Origin: Portunus trituberculatus
Taxonomy: Eukaryota; Arthropoda; Malacostraca; Decapoda; Portunidae
DNA length: 64,000 nucleotides
Assembly (NCBI RefSeq): GCF_017591435.1
Contig: NC_059259.1
Span: 2,693,695-2,757,694, forward strand
Direction: 5' to 3'
The notes beneath the pieces are model-generated. The model saw only the letters and a list, made by a program, of their open reading frames with translations, searched no databases and was not told where the DNA came from. Position 1 is the first letter of the stretch. Every line of letters begins with the position of its first letter. Shown piece after piece: positions 44,926 through 55,716 of the stretch. Made by a program: the position numbers and the translations under genes.

Positions 44926-47879
44926 TTTTTTTTTTCTTTTTTTTACGTAGGAAGAGGGCCAGCCAAGGGAAAAAAAAAAAGAAAGTTAAAAAAGGCCCAC
45001 TTGAGTGCTGGCTCTCTAAAAAGTACAAAAAGTGCCAAAAATGTCAGCTAGAATTAGGGGAGCAAATGCCTCGATACGTCCCTCTTAAAAGAAGACAAGT
45101 TGTAGGAATTTGGAAATACAGATGCAGGGAGGGAGTTCCAGAGTTTACCAGTGAAAGAGATGAATGATTGAGAGTACTGGTTAACTCTTGCATTAGAGAG
45201 TTGGACAGAATAGGGATGAGAGGAAGAAGAAAGCCTTGTGCAGCGAGGCCGCAGGAGAAGGGGAGGCATGCAGTTAACAAAATCAGTAGAACAGTTACCA
45301 TGAAAATAGCGATAAAAGATAGAAAGGGATGCAACATTTCGGCGGTGAGAAAGAGACTGAAGACAGTTAGTGAGAGGAGGGGAGTTGATGAGACGAAGAG
45401 CTTTCGATTCCACCCTATCAAGCAAAGCTGTGTGACTGGAACCCCCCCAAACATGTGAAGAGTACTCCATACAGGGACGGATAAGGCCCTTATACAGAGT
45501 AAGCAGTTGGAGGGGCGAGAAAACTGTCAGAGACGCCTCAGAACACCTAACTTCATAGAAGCTGTTTTAGCAAGAGATGAGATGTGAAGTTTCCAGTTAA
45601 GATTATGAGCAAAGGACAGACCGAGGATATTCATTGTGGAAGAGGGAGACAGTTGAGTGTCATTGAAGAAGAGGGGATAGTTGTCTGGAAGGTTGTGTCG
45701 AGTTGATAGATGGAGGAATTGAGTTTTTGAGGCATTGAAAACTACTAGATTTTCTCTGCCCCAATCGGAAATCTTAGAAAGATCGGAAGTCAGGCGTTCC
45801 GTGGCGTCCCCGCGTGATCTGTTGACTTCCTGAAGGGTTGGATGTCTCTGAAAGAACATGGAAAGATGTAGGGTGGTATCAACAGTGAATAGGACAAGAA
45901 GTTTGGTTAAGAAGGTCATTAATGAATAATAGAAAGAGAGTGGGTGACAGGACAGAACCCTGAGGAACACCACTATTAATAGGTTTAGAAGAAGAACAGT
46001 AGCCGTCTACCACAGTTGCAATAGAGTGGTCGGAAAGGAAACTTGAGATAAAGTTGCAGAGAGAAGGATAGAAGCCGTAGGAGGGCAGTTTTGAAATCAA
46101 AGCTTTATGCCAGACTCTATCAAAAGCTTTTGATATGTCTAACGCAACAGCAAAAGTTTCACCGAAATCTCTAAAAGAGGATGACCAAGACTCAGTAAGG
46201 AAAGCTAGAAGATCACCAGTAGAGCGACCTTGACAGAAGCCATACTGGCGATCAGACAGAAGATTGTGAAGTGACAGATGTTTGAGAATCTTCCTATTCA
46301 GGATAGATTCAAAAACTTTAGACAAGCAAGAGATTAAAGCTATAGGACGGTAGTTTGAGGGGTTAGAACGGTCACCCTTTTTAGGAACAGGCTGAATGTA
46401 GGTGAACTTCCAGCAGGAAGGAAAGGTAGAAGTCGATAGACAAAGTTGGAAGAGTTTGGCCAGGCAAGGTGCAAGCACAGAAGCACAGTTTTTGAGAACA
46501 ATAGGAGGGACCCCATCAGGTCCATAAGCCTTCCGAGGGTTTAGGCCAGCAAGGGCATGGAAAACATCATTACGAAGAATTTTGATTGTAGACATGAAAT
46601 AGTCAGAGGGAGGAGGAGAGGAGGGACAAGCCCAGAATCGTCCAAGGTGGAGTTGTGAGCAAAGGTTTGAGAAAAGAGTTCAGCTTTAGAGACAGAAGAG
46701 ATGGCAGTGGTGCCATCAGGATGAAATAAAGGAGGGAAAGATGAAGAAGTGAAGTTATTTGAGATGTTTTTGGCTAGATGCCAGAAGTCACGAGGAGAGT
46801 TTGAGTTTGAAAGATTTTGACATTTTCTATTTATGAAAGAGTGTTTGGCAAGTTGAAGAACAGACTTGGCATGATTCCAGGCAGAGATATAAAGTGCATG
46901 AGATTCAGGAGATGGAAGACTCAAGTATCTTTTGTGGGCAACCTCTCTATCACGTATAGCACGAGAACAGGTTAAGTTAAACCAAGGTTTAGAAGGTCTA
47001 GGTTGAGAAAAAGAATGAGGAATGTACACCTCTGTTATGCAGATGGGTCCCTGACACAGAAGCAATAATCATTTCAGGGAAAATCAGCATAATACCTCCT
47101 CAGACCCTCCCAACTGGCAGAGGCAAAACGCCAGAGGCACCTTCGCTTTGGGGGATCCTGCGGAGGGATTGGAGAAATAGGACAAGATACAAAACTGAGA
47201 TTGTGATCGGAGGAGCCCAACGGAGATGAAAGGGTGACAGCATAAGCAGAAGGGTTAGAGGTGAGGAAGAGATCAAGAATGTTGGGAGTGTCTCAAAGAC
47301 GGTCAGGAATATGAGTAGGGTGTTGCACCAGTTGCTCTAGGTCATGGAAGATAGCAAAGTTGAAGGCTAGTTCACCAGGGTGGTCAGTGAAGGGAGAGGA
47401 AAGCCAAAGCTGGTGGTGAACATTGAAATCTCCAAGAATGGAAATCTCAGCAAAAGGGTAGAGGGACAAAATGTGCTCCACTTTAGAAGTTAAGTAGTCG
47501 AAGAATTTACTATAGTCAGAAGAGTTGGGGAGAGATAAACAGCACAGATCAATTTAGTTTGAGAGTGACTGTTAAGTCGTAGCCAGACTCAAGAGCGTGA
47601 GCACGAGAGCAAGTTAGGTCGTTGCGCACATAGACGCAACATCCAGCTTTGGAATGAAAATGAGAATAGAGAAAGTAGGAGGGAACAGAGAAGGGGCTAC
47701 TGTCAGTTGCCTCAGACAGCTGTGTTTCGGTGAGGAAAAAAAGAAGAGGTTTAGTAGAGGAGAGGTGGTGTTCCACAGATTGAAAATTAGATCCAAGACC
47801 ACGAATGTTGCAGAAGTTAATGTAGAAAAAGTTGAGGGAGGTGTCAAGGCATTTGTGGTCTTCAACAGGAGAGGTGTCC
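44926..47879 (-). mobile_element. LINE family II, antisense copy inserted in a sense LINE II
   Basis: The 3' end with A-rich tail lies at about 44926-44960 (as T-rich on the plus strand), the 5' end near 47879. It splits a sense LINE II whose frame is ...SLPSLESH before and VLQLAKHSFINRKC after. In the antisense copy these are separated by about 12 codons, so about 36 bp of target seem lost. Confidence 0.87.
45054..47879 (-). pseudogene. LINE II ORF2: endonuclease and reverse transcriptase (antisense copy)
   Basis: Near-complete ORF2 in several frames. Endonuclease: NFFYINFCNIRGLGSNFQSV, LFFLTETQLSEATDSSPFSV and ILGDFNVHHQLWLSSPFTDH. Linker with LAKHSFINRKCQNLSN. RT: YGPDGVPPIVLKNCASVLAP, NPSNYRPIALISCLSKVFES, YGFCQGRSTGDLLAFLTESW, ALDISKAFDRVWHKALISKL and SGVPQGSVLSPTLFLLFIND. 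The YADD box is damaged here (a deletion leaves TVDTTLHLS near 45890). C-terminal domain 45470-45054: MEYSSHVWGGSSHTALLDRV to GKLWNSLPASVFPNSYNLSS. Jockey/CR1-group LINE. Confidence 0.88.
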
Positions 47880-48143
47880 GACCTGTTCTTCAACTTGCCA
47901 AACACTCCTTCATAAATAGAAAATGTCAAAATCTTTCAAACTCAAAAGGCCCTCAAGACTTCTGGCATCTAGCCAAAAACATCTCCAATAACTTAACTTC
48001 ATCTTTTCCTCCTTTATTTCATCCAGATGGCACCACCGCCATTTCTTCCGTCTCTAAAGCTGAACTCTTCTCTCAAACCTTCACCTTGAATGATTCTAGG
48101 CTTGTCCCTCCCTCTCCTCCTCCCTCTGACTATTTCAAGTCTA
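47880..48143 (+). mobile_element. LINE family II, sense copy, part 2
   Basis: Reads VLQLAKHSFINRKCQNLSNS, then FWHLAKNISNNLTSSFPPLF and HPDGTTAISSVSKAELFSQT. Interrupted at 48144 by a MITE. Confidence 0.87.
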
Positions 48144-48394
48144 CAGTCAACCCTCGGCTATCGCGACTTCAGCTAACATGCTTTATTGCTATCACGCACC
48201 CATGAAAAGCTGCTAAAATTTCATTATCGCAACTTCAGATGCCTGCTATGGCACGCCCAGCCATGACGTCATGGGATATATGAGCGCTCATTGGCCAAAA
48301 CCACCTTCCCGCCAAGATCAATTCGGCTATCGCATTTTCGGCTATGGTGCGGCTATTTCGGCCCCAATTGGACGCGATAGTCGAGGGTTAAGTG
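48144..48394. mobile_element. pogo/Tigger-type MITE, 251 bp, inside sense LINE II
   Basis: Terminal repeats CAGTCAACCCTCGGCTATCG and, on the minus strand, CACTTAACCCTCGACTATCG; TA at 48142-48143 and 48395-48396. LINE II sequence is continuous without the insert (compare 46541-46630 reversed). Confidence 0.9.
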
Positions 48395-48507
48395 TACAAT
48401 TAAAATTCTTTGTAATGATGTTTTCCATGCCCTCGCTGGCCTAAACTACCTTGGAAGGGTTATGGTCCTGATGGGGTCCCTCCTATTGTTCTCAAAAACT
48501 GTGCTTC
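48395..48507 (+). mobile_element. LINE family II, sense copy, part 3
   Basis: Matches the stretch ILRNDVFHALAGLN...YGPDGVPPIVLKNCAS of the antisense copy and stops abruptly at about 48507, where unrelated sequence begins. Confidence 0.85.
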
Positions 48508-48660
48508 TGATCTGCCTACTGATCGAGGAAATGAAGCCTCTACATGGGTGGAAAAGGCGAAGCCATGCATTGCCTGTGCACGCACAGGTACTGCTGGCCC
48601 TGAGGCTGTTTGCAAGTGGCTCTTTTTGGAGCGTCATTGGAGACACTGCTGGTAAGATAT
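48508..48660 (+). pseudogene. Possible Harbinger-type transposase or HARBI1-like exon
   Basis: The plus strand reads KRRSHALPVHAQVLLALRLF, then ASGSFWSVIGDTAG, similar to the helix-turn-helix region before the DDE domain in Harbinger transposases (ALP-x-x-x-QVLxALRF-x-A-x-GSF-x-x-x-GD). GTAAGA follows at 48650, a good donor shape, so it could be one exon of a split transposase. A possible further piece (VCHHGIRAAVFSTIQTVVTL) starts after TTTGGCAG near 48890. The catalytic core is not found. Confidence 0.4.
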
Positions 48661-50404
48661 CTATGCTTATTGTTGTTCCATAAAATCCTTTCTTTGGCTT
48701 TAATACTGGTCTATTTTCTTACATTTTTTGCATATATCTTCACATTCATCAAAAATAGAAATATGTACAAGGTGGGAGAGAAGTGCCCTCAGGGTCCTGG
48801 GGAAGAGGATGAGGGGAGGTTTTGCTTTCTTCAGACTTCATCAAAATCTGCATTAACAATGTTTAGCACTTGCTTTTTTGGCAGAGTCTGTCATCATGGA
48901 ATAAGAGCAGCTGTATTTTCAACTATTCAGACAGTTGTCACTTTGGCACATAAAGCTGTAAGCTCTGTGTCACATGACTTCCTAAGGGAGAGGGAATGCA
49001 AATGCTGCCTTATGATTGGCTGCCTTTGCTCGTGACGTCCCAACCTCGGTAGCCAATGGGCACGCTCCGATCAGTTAGCACACCCATGGCCAATAACAAC
49101 AAGTGTTTAGGTATACCATTTCTCCGACATCGTTGCAATGTTGTTATCAGACCTGTGGATCGCTAAGGGCATTGGTATGAGCAACACGCTAACAACAAGT
49201 TTCATGAATTCCCCTCCAGGCCACTGAGTTAAGCTGCTAAATGCTACAAGAAAATAATAACTCATTTTCAATAAAAAAAAAAATTCTAATTCAATGACCG
49301 ATAAAAAAGAATTACCTGTGTTACCGGGTTGCCAATGATCGTAATATTTTTATCTATTTTCATAATAAAAAAACATTTGAAAAAAAAATTTCATGATGAA
49401 AGTTTGATAGTGTTGCCAACACCATATTCATATCCTAGAAAGAGAAAATATTTTTCCATAAATTTTCGCAAAAAATATTAAATCTGTGGTGACACCCCAT
49501 AAATGTCATGAAGTGGAACCTCCTACAAACTACAAGTGGTACATTAGGCCTAGGAACATGGCAATAGAGCAGCAGCATGGGGGTTTGGGTCACCACCTAC
49601 GGAAAAAGTCTGGCAACAGCAAGAAGCATTTTATTCATGGATATGTTTGATTCTGACTTTGCATTTTGATGCTTTGGATCTTAGATGAGAAACTTGAGAA
49701 CTTGTTTCAAATATATGGAAAGATAATTTGCCACTTGCTGAAGCAATTACAGATGATTATTTGTGTTCTTAGTTTAAATTTAATTAAATGTAAAACATTT
49801 TGCAGTGTATAATATATTGCCTTGTGGTTATCATTATACATCTCACATAATTGTGCAATTACAACTTGTAAGCACAAAACACATTCATCAAAATAAAATT
49901 GTGCATGATGATTTCTATGAGGCAGATAAAAATATAAGTCAGCACTCACATTTACCAGTGTCTAATGCACATACATATAAATCAATATTCAATCTATCTT
50001 AAATAATAATATATGGCCCAAAATAATCTCAGTAGATTAATAGCCTGTAACTGGCAGCCTCTTTTTTTACTGACATGTCTTAGGAGCTACCAGATACCAC
50101 CTTGATTGCAGGAAATAGTGGACTAACTGTATCATGAGAAAGTATTAGGAACATTTAGCTCACTAAGATGTGTTCTCATTTAACAACTCAATTACTTAAA
50201 GAAGAAGCCTCCAGGAGTTATTTGAAATTATAAGTGGGAAAATTGATGCATATATGAATTATCACTGTGCCTCAAAACTGAAAGGTAAGCATTTACATAA
50301 ATAATCACAGTCAGTTGAGTTAATCATTTCTGTGGCATTTCAAAATAGTCAAGGTGGGTGGGCAAAGCACTTCTGAATATAGGCCAAAATAGGGTAGTCC
50401 ATAC
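48661..50404. other. Mostly AT-rich, no gene recognised
   Basis: Apart from the possible Harbinger piece near 48890-49035, I see no domain. Short A/T homopolymers abound. If the receptor gene below is intact, this is intron on its 3' side. Confidence 0.45.
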
Positions 50405-50797
50405 CTTTGATGGCAGCGAATCACCTTCCCTTATGACTCCCACCACCACAGCCTGTGGTTTAGTAAGGGATGCCATGGCGGATGAAGTTGGTGGCAAAGA
50501 CACTGGGACATCGTTGCTGCCATCATTATCATTGTTGTTATCATCATTGCTGTTATTATTGCTGTGCTGACTGTTTCCACCACCATCATCACAGTCATCA
50601 TCTTCATGTCCAACCTCTCCCATCTTCCTGGCTCTGTTCTCCTCTATCTTTTGCTTCTTCTTTTTCTTTTCTTCGTCTGTCATTATCCATTCCTTCTTCA
50701 TTCCAATATCAAAACATTTCCTGAGGCGGCATTTCTGACAAAATCTTCTTGTGACTTGATCAACTTGACACTCACCCTGGAATGGACACTTGAATTC
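50405..50797 (-). CDS. HR96: Internal exon of a nuclear receptor, HR96/NR1J type
   Basis: The exon encodes the second zinc module of a nuclear receptor DNA-binding domain and the start of the hinge. Residues KCPFQGECQVDQVTRRFCQK lead on to CRLRKCFDIGMKKEW, giving CX5CX9CX2C; IMTDEEKKKKKQKIEENRAR follows as the C-terminal extension. This agrees closely with what I know of arthropod HR96 and less with other receptor subfamilies. A polypyrimidine tract plus CAG precedes 50797, and GTATGG follows 50405; the 131 codons are in phase 0 at both ends. The hinge has an Asp/Asn/Ser-rich run (NNNSNDDNNNDNDGSND, near 50570-50520). The exon with the first zinc module was not found in this window. HR96 acts in xenobiotic and lipid responses in insects and Daphnia; that role here is inference. 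Confidence 0.85.
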
Positions 50798-50867
50798 CTG
50801 GAAAAAAAATAAATAAAACATACAGTAAAAGTCTGTAAATCCAGACACCAGACCAAAAATTGCATTA

Positions 50868-50990
50868 GGATTTTTTTTATGCAAGAGGAAAGACTGGCCA
50901 AGAAAAAAATAAATTCCCATTGAGGTGCCAGTTCCCCAAACAAGTTAAACAGAAAACAATACAAGGGGACTCCAAGGATGGTATGGAAGT
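50868..50990 (-). mobile_element. LINE family II, 3' end fragment
   Basis: Antisense: on the minus strand GGGGAACTGGCACCTCAATG, then TTCTTGGCCAGTC and CCTCTTGCATAAAAAAA, parallel to the 3' UTR at 56850-56930. It lies just upstream of the receptor exon, in its presumed intron. Confidence 0.7.
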
Positions 50991-51157
50991 CACATCTTTC
51001 CTTTTTTTTTTGTTTGTTTGTTTGTTTGTTTCAATTTTTTTTATTTTCCAAGAATAATGTACCGTATCTGACAGCATTTAGGACACACAGGCATATAACA
51101 TGCACCCCCGTTTCAAATGGTCAAATTCAGGAAAAAATATATTTTATTGTATTAAGC

Positions 51158-52118
51158 TCTGTCACCCTGTTTTTTTACAAATAACTCGATAACGATGCAT
51201 TGTACGTGTATAATATTTTGGAAACAAGCTATCCACCCCTTGTGCTAATTTTTGACATGAAGCTGATTCATATAAAGTTACTACTTAAGGTACTTTACTT
51301 AGAACATCATGATCATATCCAGCTTGTGGAAGTCGTGGCCGGACTTAGCTGTCACCCATCGAAACAACGTTCTGTATAAGCCCCGCCTTCCTGACCCCCC
51401 TTCCTCCTTCCTCCATATACATGGGAATGTATTTCCCTCTATCTCTGTCAAATTGTCTTTTTTCAATACTGACGCATGTACATGTACTGAATGAGCACTA
51501 AGAGGGTAATATGAAAAAGTAAAGGAAAACATGTAACTTCCCAACTCAGGTAACACCCTGCAGTATGTCCCCCAACCTATCACCCCATCTTTCCTCTCCC
51601 CTCACCCCCCTCTCTCAGCAATTATCACTGTCCCCCTCTTCCCTTCTTCTCCTCTCTCACCTTTCCCCCTTCTTCCTCCCTCCCCCTATTACACCCACTG
51701 TCACTGTCCCCCTCTCCTTTCTCTCCCTCTCTCACCTATCCCCCACTCTCTTACTTAGTGTTCATTCAGTATATATACATGCGTCAGTATTGAAAAAAGA
51801 CAATTTGACAGAAATAGGAGAAAATACATTCCCATACAATATGAATGGAGTATATGGAGGAAGGAGGAAGGGGGGTCAGGAAGGCGAGGCTTATACATAA
51901 TGTTGTTTCGATGGTTGCCAGGTAAGTCCGGTCACGACTTCCACAAGCTGGATATGGTCATGATGTTCTAAGTAAAGTACCTTAAGTATTAACTTTAGGT
52001 GATTCAGCTTCATGTCAAAAATTAGCACAAGGGGTGAATAGCCCGTTTCCAAAACATTATACCCGTACAATGCATCGTTATCGAGTTATTTGTTAAAAAC
52101 TGCGTGACAGAGCCTCTG
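51158..52118. repeat. Large inverted repeat (foldback), arms about 360 bp
   Basis: 51158-51513 and 51755-52118 are reverse complements at roughly 88 percent by eye, for example AACTCGATAACGATGCATTG in both. The spacer 51514-51754 is C/T-rich (many CCCCTCTCTC words). No transposase and no clear terminal repeat identified. Confidence 0.85.
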
Positions 52119-52545
52119 AAAACGTTAGTAGTGGTACATTATACAAGCAGAAAACATGATCAATTTGCAACTTCATCCCACCATGGATTCTGGTATGTGG
52201 CTTATGTTTTCTATTGAAAAATGTAGTGAATTGATATGGTGTAGTGAAGCTGGATATGGTCATGATGGTCTAAGTAAAGTACCTTAAGTATTAACTTTAG
52301 ATGATTCAGCTTCATGTCAAAAATTAGCACAAGGGATGAATAGCCCGTTTCCAAAACATTATACCCGTACAATGCATCGTTATCGAGTTATTTGTTAAAA
52401 ACAGCGTGACAGAGCCTCTGAAAACGTTAGTAGTGGTACATTATACAAGCAGAAAACATGATCAATTTACAACTTCACCCCACCATGGATTCTGATATGT
52501 GGCTTATGTTTTCTAGTGAAAAATGTAGTGAATTGATTAATGGTA
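51947..52545 (+). repeat. Tandem duplication, period 302 bp
   Basis: GCTGGATATGGTCATGATG starts at 51947 and again at 52249; the two units differ at few positions and the first contains the outer part of the right foldback arm. Confidence 0.9.
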
Positions 52546-53379
52546 TGTATCATTTCCATTGCAAATTAAATTTTTTTGAGTTATGATTGTTTTTAAACTC
52601 CAATTTATGCCTTTTTTATTTTTTTTTTATTAAGGCTTATAGCACCTGTAGGCATAATTGAAGAGAATATATTGGAAGTGCTGTTAAGCTTCTTCTGCCG
52701 ATTAGTAGCACAGGCAGTTTTATTTATAGTGGTACCCATATTAGGGCACATATCACCATCCAAGTGCATCTTTGGTGTAACCACCTAGAACCTGGGTATC
52801 ATGGTGACATGTAGGTAATTCTAAACCACTCAACAAATGGCATAGCTACAAAGTGGTAATTGGTGGACTCATATCATTAAATTATTTTCTGGACACTGTC
52901 CAGATTAACCGAATTCTGGAAAAACAAGGTCCAGATAAACAAGGGTTGAATGTATACACAACTGAGAATAAAATCACAACATCTCGAGCACTTTTAGACC
53001 AGTGTTCACAGGAATAATTTCCAACTTGTTTCAGGAAGGAGGTAGTAGACACCTATTGAAAAGATAATTTCCAAGCAAGGTCTCATAGCACTAGTTATGT
53101 TCAGGACCAGTTCTGGTCTGCCCAGTTCTGGTCTGGTTTAGTTCAGGAGATATTGTGAACTTATCATCAAAGCAAGCTGTGATATCACTGAATGTTTCCC
53201 TTTGCGTCTCACAACTCAAGAGGGCAGTCACAGCCTGCCCTCTAAAGACAACTCTCCTACTTAACACAAACCTATAAGCACTTACTACACACACCCTTCA
53301 CCTAAAATAAAAAAAAAGGCAACTCCCAATCCAGTCTTAGAGTCTCCTTCTGTGGGAAGGGACCATTAATGTTACTAGG
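52546..53379. other. No gene recognised
   Basis: AT-rich. 52880-52947 (TCCAGATTAACCGAATTCTG and onward) looks like the end of a pogo/Tigger-type element, possibly paired with 50821, but the match is weak. Confidence 0.45.
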
Positions 53380-54305
53380 GTGGGCAGCTTTCTTGGCAGC
53401 GACCCAAAATGTCTTGAAACCTCCTTCAACTTTTTCTTCATCAACCTCTGCAATATCTGTGGACTTAGATCTAATTTTCAATTTGTAGAACACCATCTCT
53501 CCTCTAGAAAACCTTATCTTCTTTTCCTAACTGGAAAAACAGTTGTCTGAGGCAACTGACAGGTGCCTATTTTCTGTTCTTTCCTACTTTCTCCACCCTC
53601 ATTTTCGTTCCAAGCTGAATGCATCTATGTGCACAAAGACTTAACTTGCTCTCATGCCCACGCTCTTGAATCTTCTGAGTTTTCTACCATCTGGCTTCAA
53701 CTCTAAAGTCAATCTCTAACTAAATTTATATGGACTGTCTCTCTCTCTCCAAACTCCTGACTTTAGTAAAGACTATTTAACTTCTAAAGTGGAGCAAATT
53801 CTGTCCCTCTATCCTTTTGCAGAGATCTCCATCCTTGGGGTTTCAATGTTCACCACTAGCTTTGGCTTTCCTCTCCCTTCACTGACCATCCTGGTGAACT
53901 AGCCTTCAACTTTGCTATCATTCATGACTTAGAGCAACTGGTACAACACCCTACTCATATTCCTGACTGTCTGGGAGATAAATCCAGCATTTTTTACCTT
54001 TTTCTTACCTCTAATCCTTCTGCTTATGCTGATATCCTATCTTCTCCATTGGGCTCTTCCTATTACAACCTCATATCTGTATCTTGTCCTACTTCTTCAA
54101 TCCCTCCTCAAGATTCCTCAAAGCAGAGGTGCCTTTGGCATTTTGCCTCTGCCAGCTGGGGAGACATAAGGAGATATTATACTGATTTTCCCTGGAATGA
54201 TCAGTTTCCATGTCAGAGACCAACCTCTGTGTGTTGAACACATAAAAGAGGTGATAGTGTCTAGCATGGAGGCATACATTCCTCATTCTTTTCCTCATTC
54301 TAAAC

Positions 54306-54979
54306 CAGGGATTCTCAACCTGGGATACACGTATACCCCTAGAGGTACGTGAGAGGAATTTTGGGGATATGTGGCAGGTTTCTTTAAGTACTTTAGTTCT
54401 GAATAACTCCAAACATGTTTGTAGTATTAAATGTGGCCTACATTTGCTAGGCTAGATATGTTCTCCACTAGAAACATAACACATTAACACTGTTAACAAG
54501 GAAGCTCTTGGAGTTATGTCACTTGAGAGAAAGCTTTCTTGGATTACAGTTGCCACACAAACTTTCAAACCTATAATATTTAGTTCTGATTTATCATTTT
54601 AATATGCTATTCACACACACAGTGACTTACCTACCACTTACTAGTTGCAAGTTGCAACTAGCTGCAAGCAGCACTAGTTCACTGCCATGATGATTGAAAA
54701 CTGTCTGATATAGTTCCATTTTGGTAAATGTACTGCATGCTAGTCACAGTGTTTCCCTGTGAAGTACTAGTTTGAAACTACCTCTTAGTGACATATTCAT
54801 ATTAATTGAAAATTTTGTCTGCTCCACATATATAACACAAATTAAACTTAAATTACTAAGTCCATAAACCATGCATTTATTTTTACCCTTCCTGATGCTG
54901 CATTGTGGGTAAGGGGTATGTGACCAATACTGAAAAAATCTCAAGGGGTACATAAGCTTAACAAGGTTGAGAACCCCTG
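54306..54979. mobile_element. hAT (Charlie-like) non-autonomous element, 674 bp
   Basis: Ends CAGGGATTCTCAACCTGGGA and, on the minus strand, CAGGGGTTCTCAACCTTGTT; TACCCC recurs inside both ends. Eight-base flanks TTCTAAAC and TTCAATAC agree at 6 of 8 positions, as for a decayed hAT duplication. LINE II sequence continues across. Confidence 0.88.
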
Positions 54980-55510
54980 TTCAATACCTTCCAAATCTTG
55001 GTTTAACAGTGCCTGTTATCATGCTATACATGAAAGGGAGGTTGACCACAAAAGGTACTTGAGCCTTCCATCACCTGAATCTCATGCACTTTATATTTTT
55101 GCCTGAATCATATCAAATCTGGTTTTCAACTTGCCAAACACTCCTTCATAAATAAAAGACATAAAAATCTTTTAAACTTCAACTCTCCTTGAGACTTTTG
55201 GCATCTGGCCAAAAACATCTCCAAAAACTTTTACTTCTTCATCTTTCTCTCCTTTAATTTATCATCTGTCTTTAAACCAGAACTCTTCTCCCAAACCTCT
55301 GCTAATAACTCCAGCTTGGATGATTCTGGGCTTGTCCCTCCCTCATACATTCAGCCTGTTCCTAAAAAGGGTAACCATTCTATTCCCTCAAACTACTGCC
55401 CTATAGCTTCAATCTCTAGCTTGTCTAAAGTTTCTAATCTATCCTCATTAGGAAGATTCTAAAGACATTTGTCACTTCATAATCTCCTTTATGATCACCA
55501 GTATTACTTC

Positions 55511-55716
55511 TGATGTAAGAACATAATGGCAACTTGTGGAAGGGTGGTGAAGGGATACACGGGCTGTGGATGAGTACTTTATTCCTGACTAGTTTTGCTG
55601 ATATAGCTTCTTCAGAGGAAATGATGATCATTTCTTCTGAAGAAGTTATATCAGTGATACTAGTCAGGAATAAAGTACTCATTCACAGCCCGTGTATCCC
55701 TTCACCACCCTTCCAC
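55511..55716. mobile_element. Palindromic foldback element, 206 bp
   Basis: Arms of about 90 bp starting GTGGAAGGGTGGTGAAGGGA (55536) meet near 55626 with almost no loop. Flanked by AGTATTACTTC on both sides (55500-55510, 55717-55727), an 11-bp direct repeat. Inserted in sense LINE II. Confidence 0.87.

Noticed and set aside
49707..50002. Short open frames near 49.8 kb as further receptor exons
   Set aside because: No ligand-binding-domain motif, no convincing splice sites, and AT-driven codon content.
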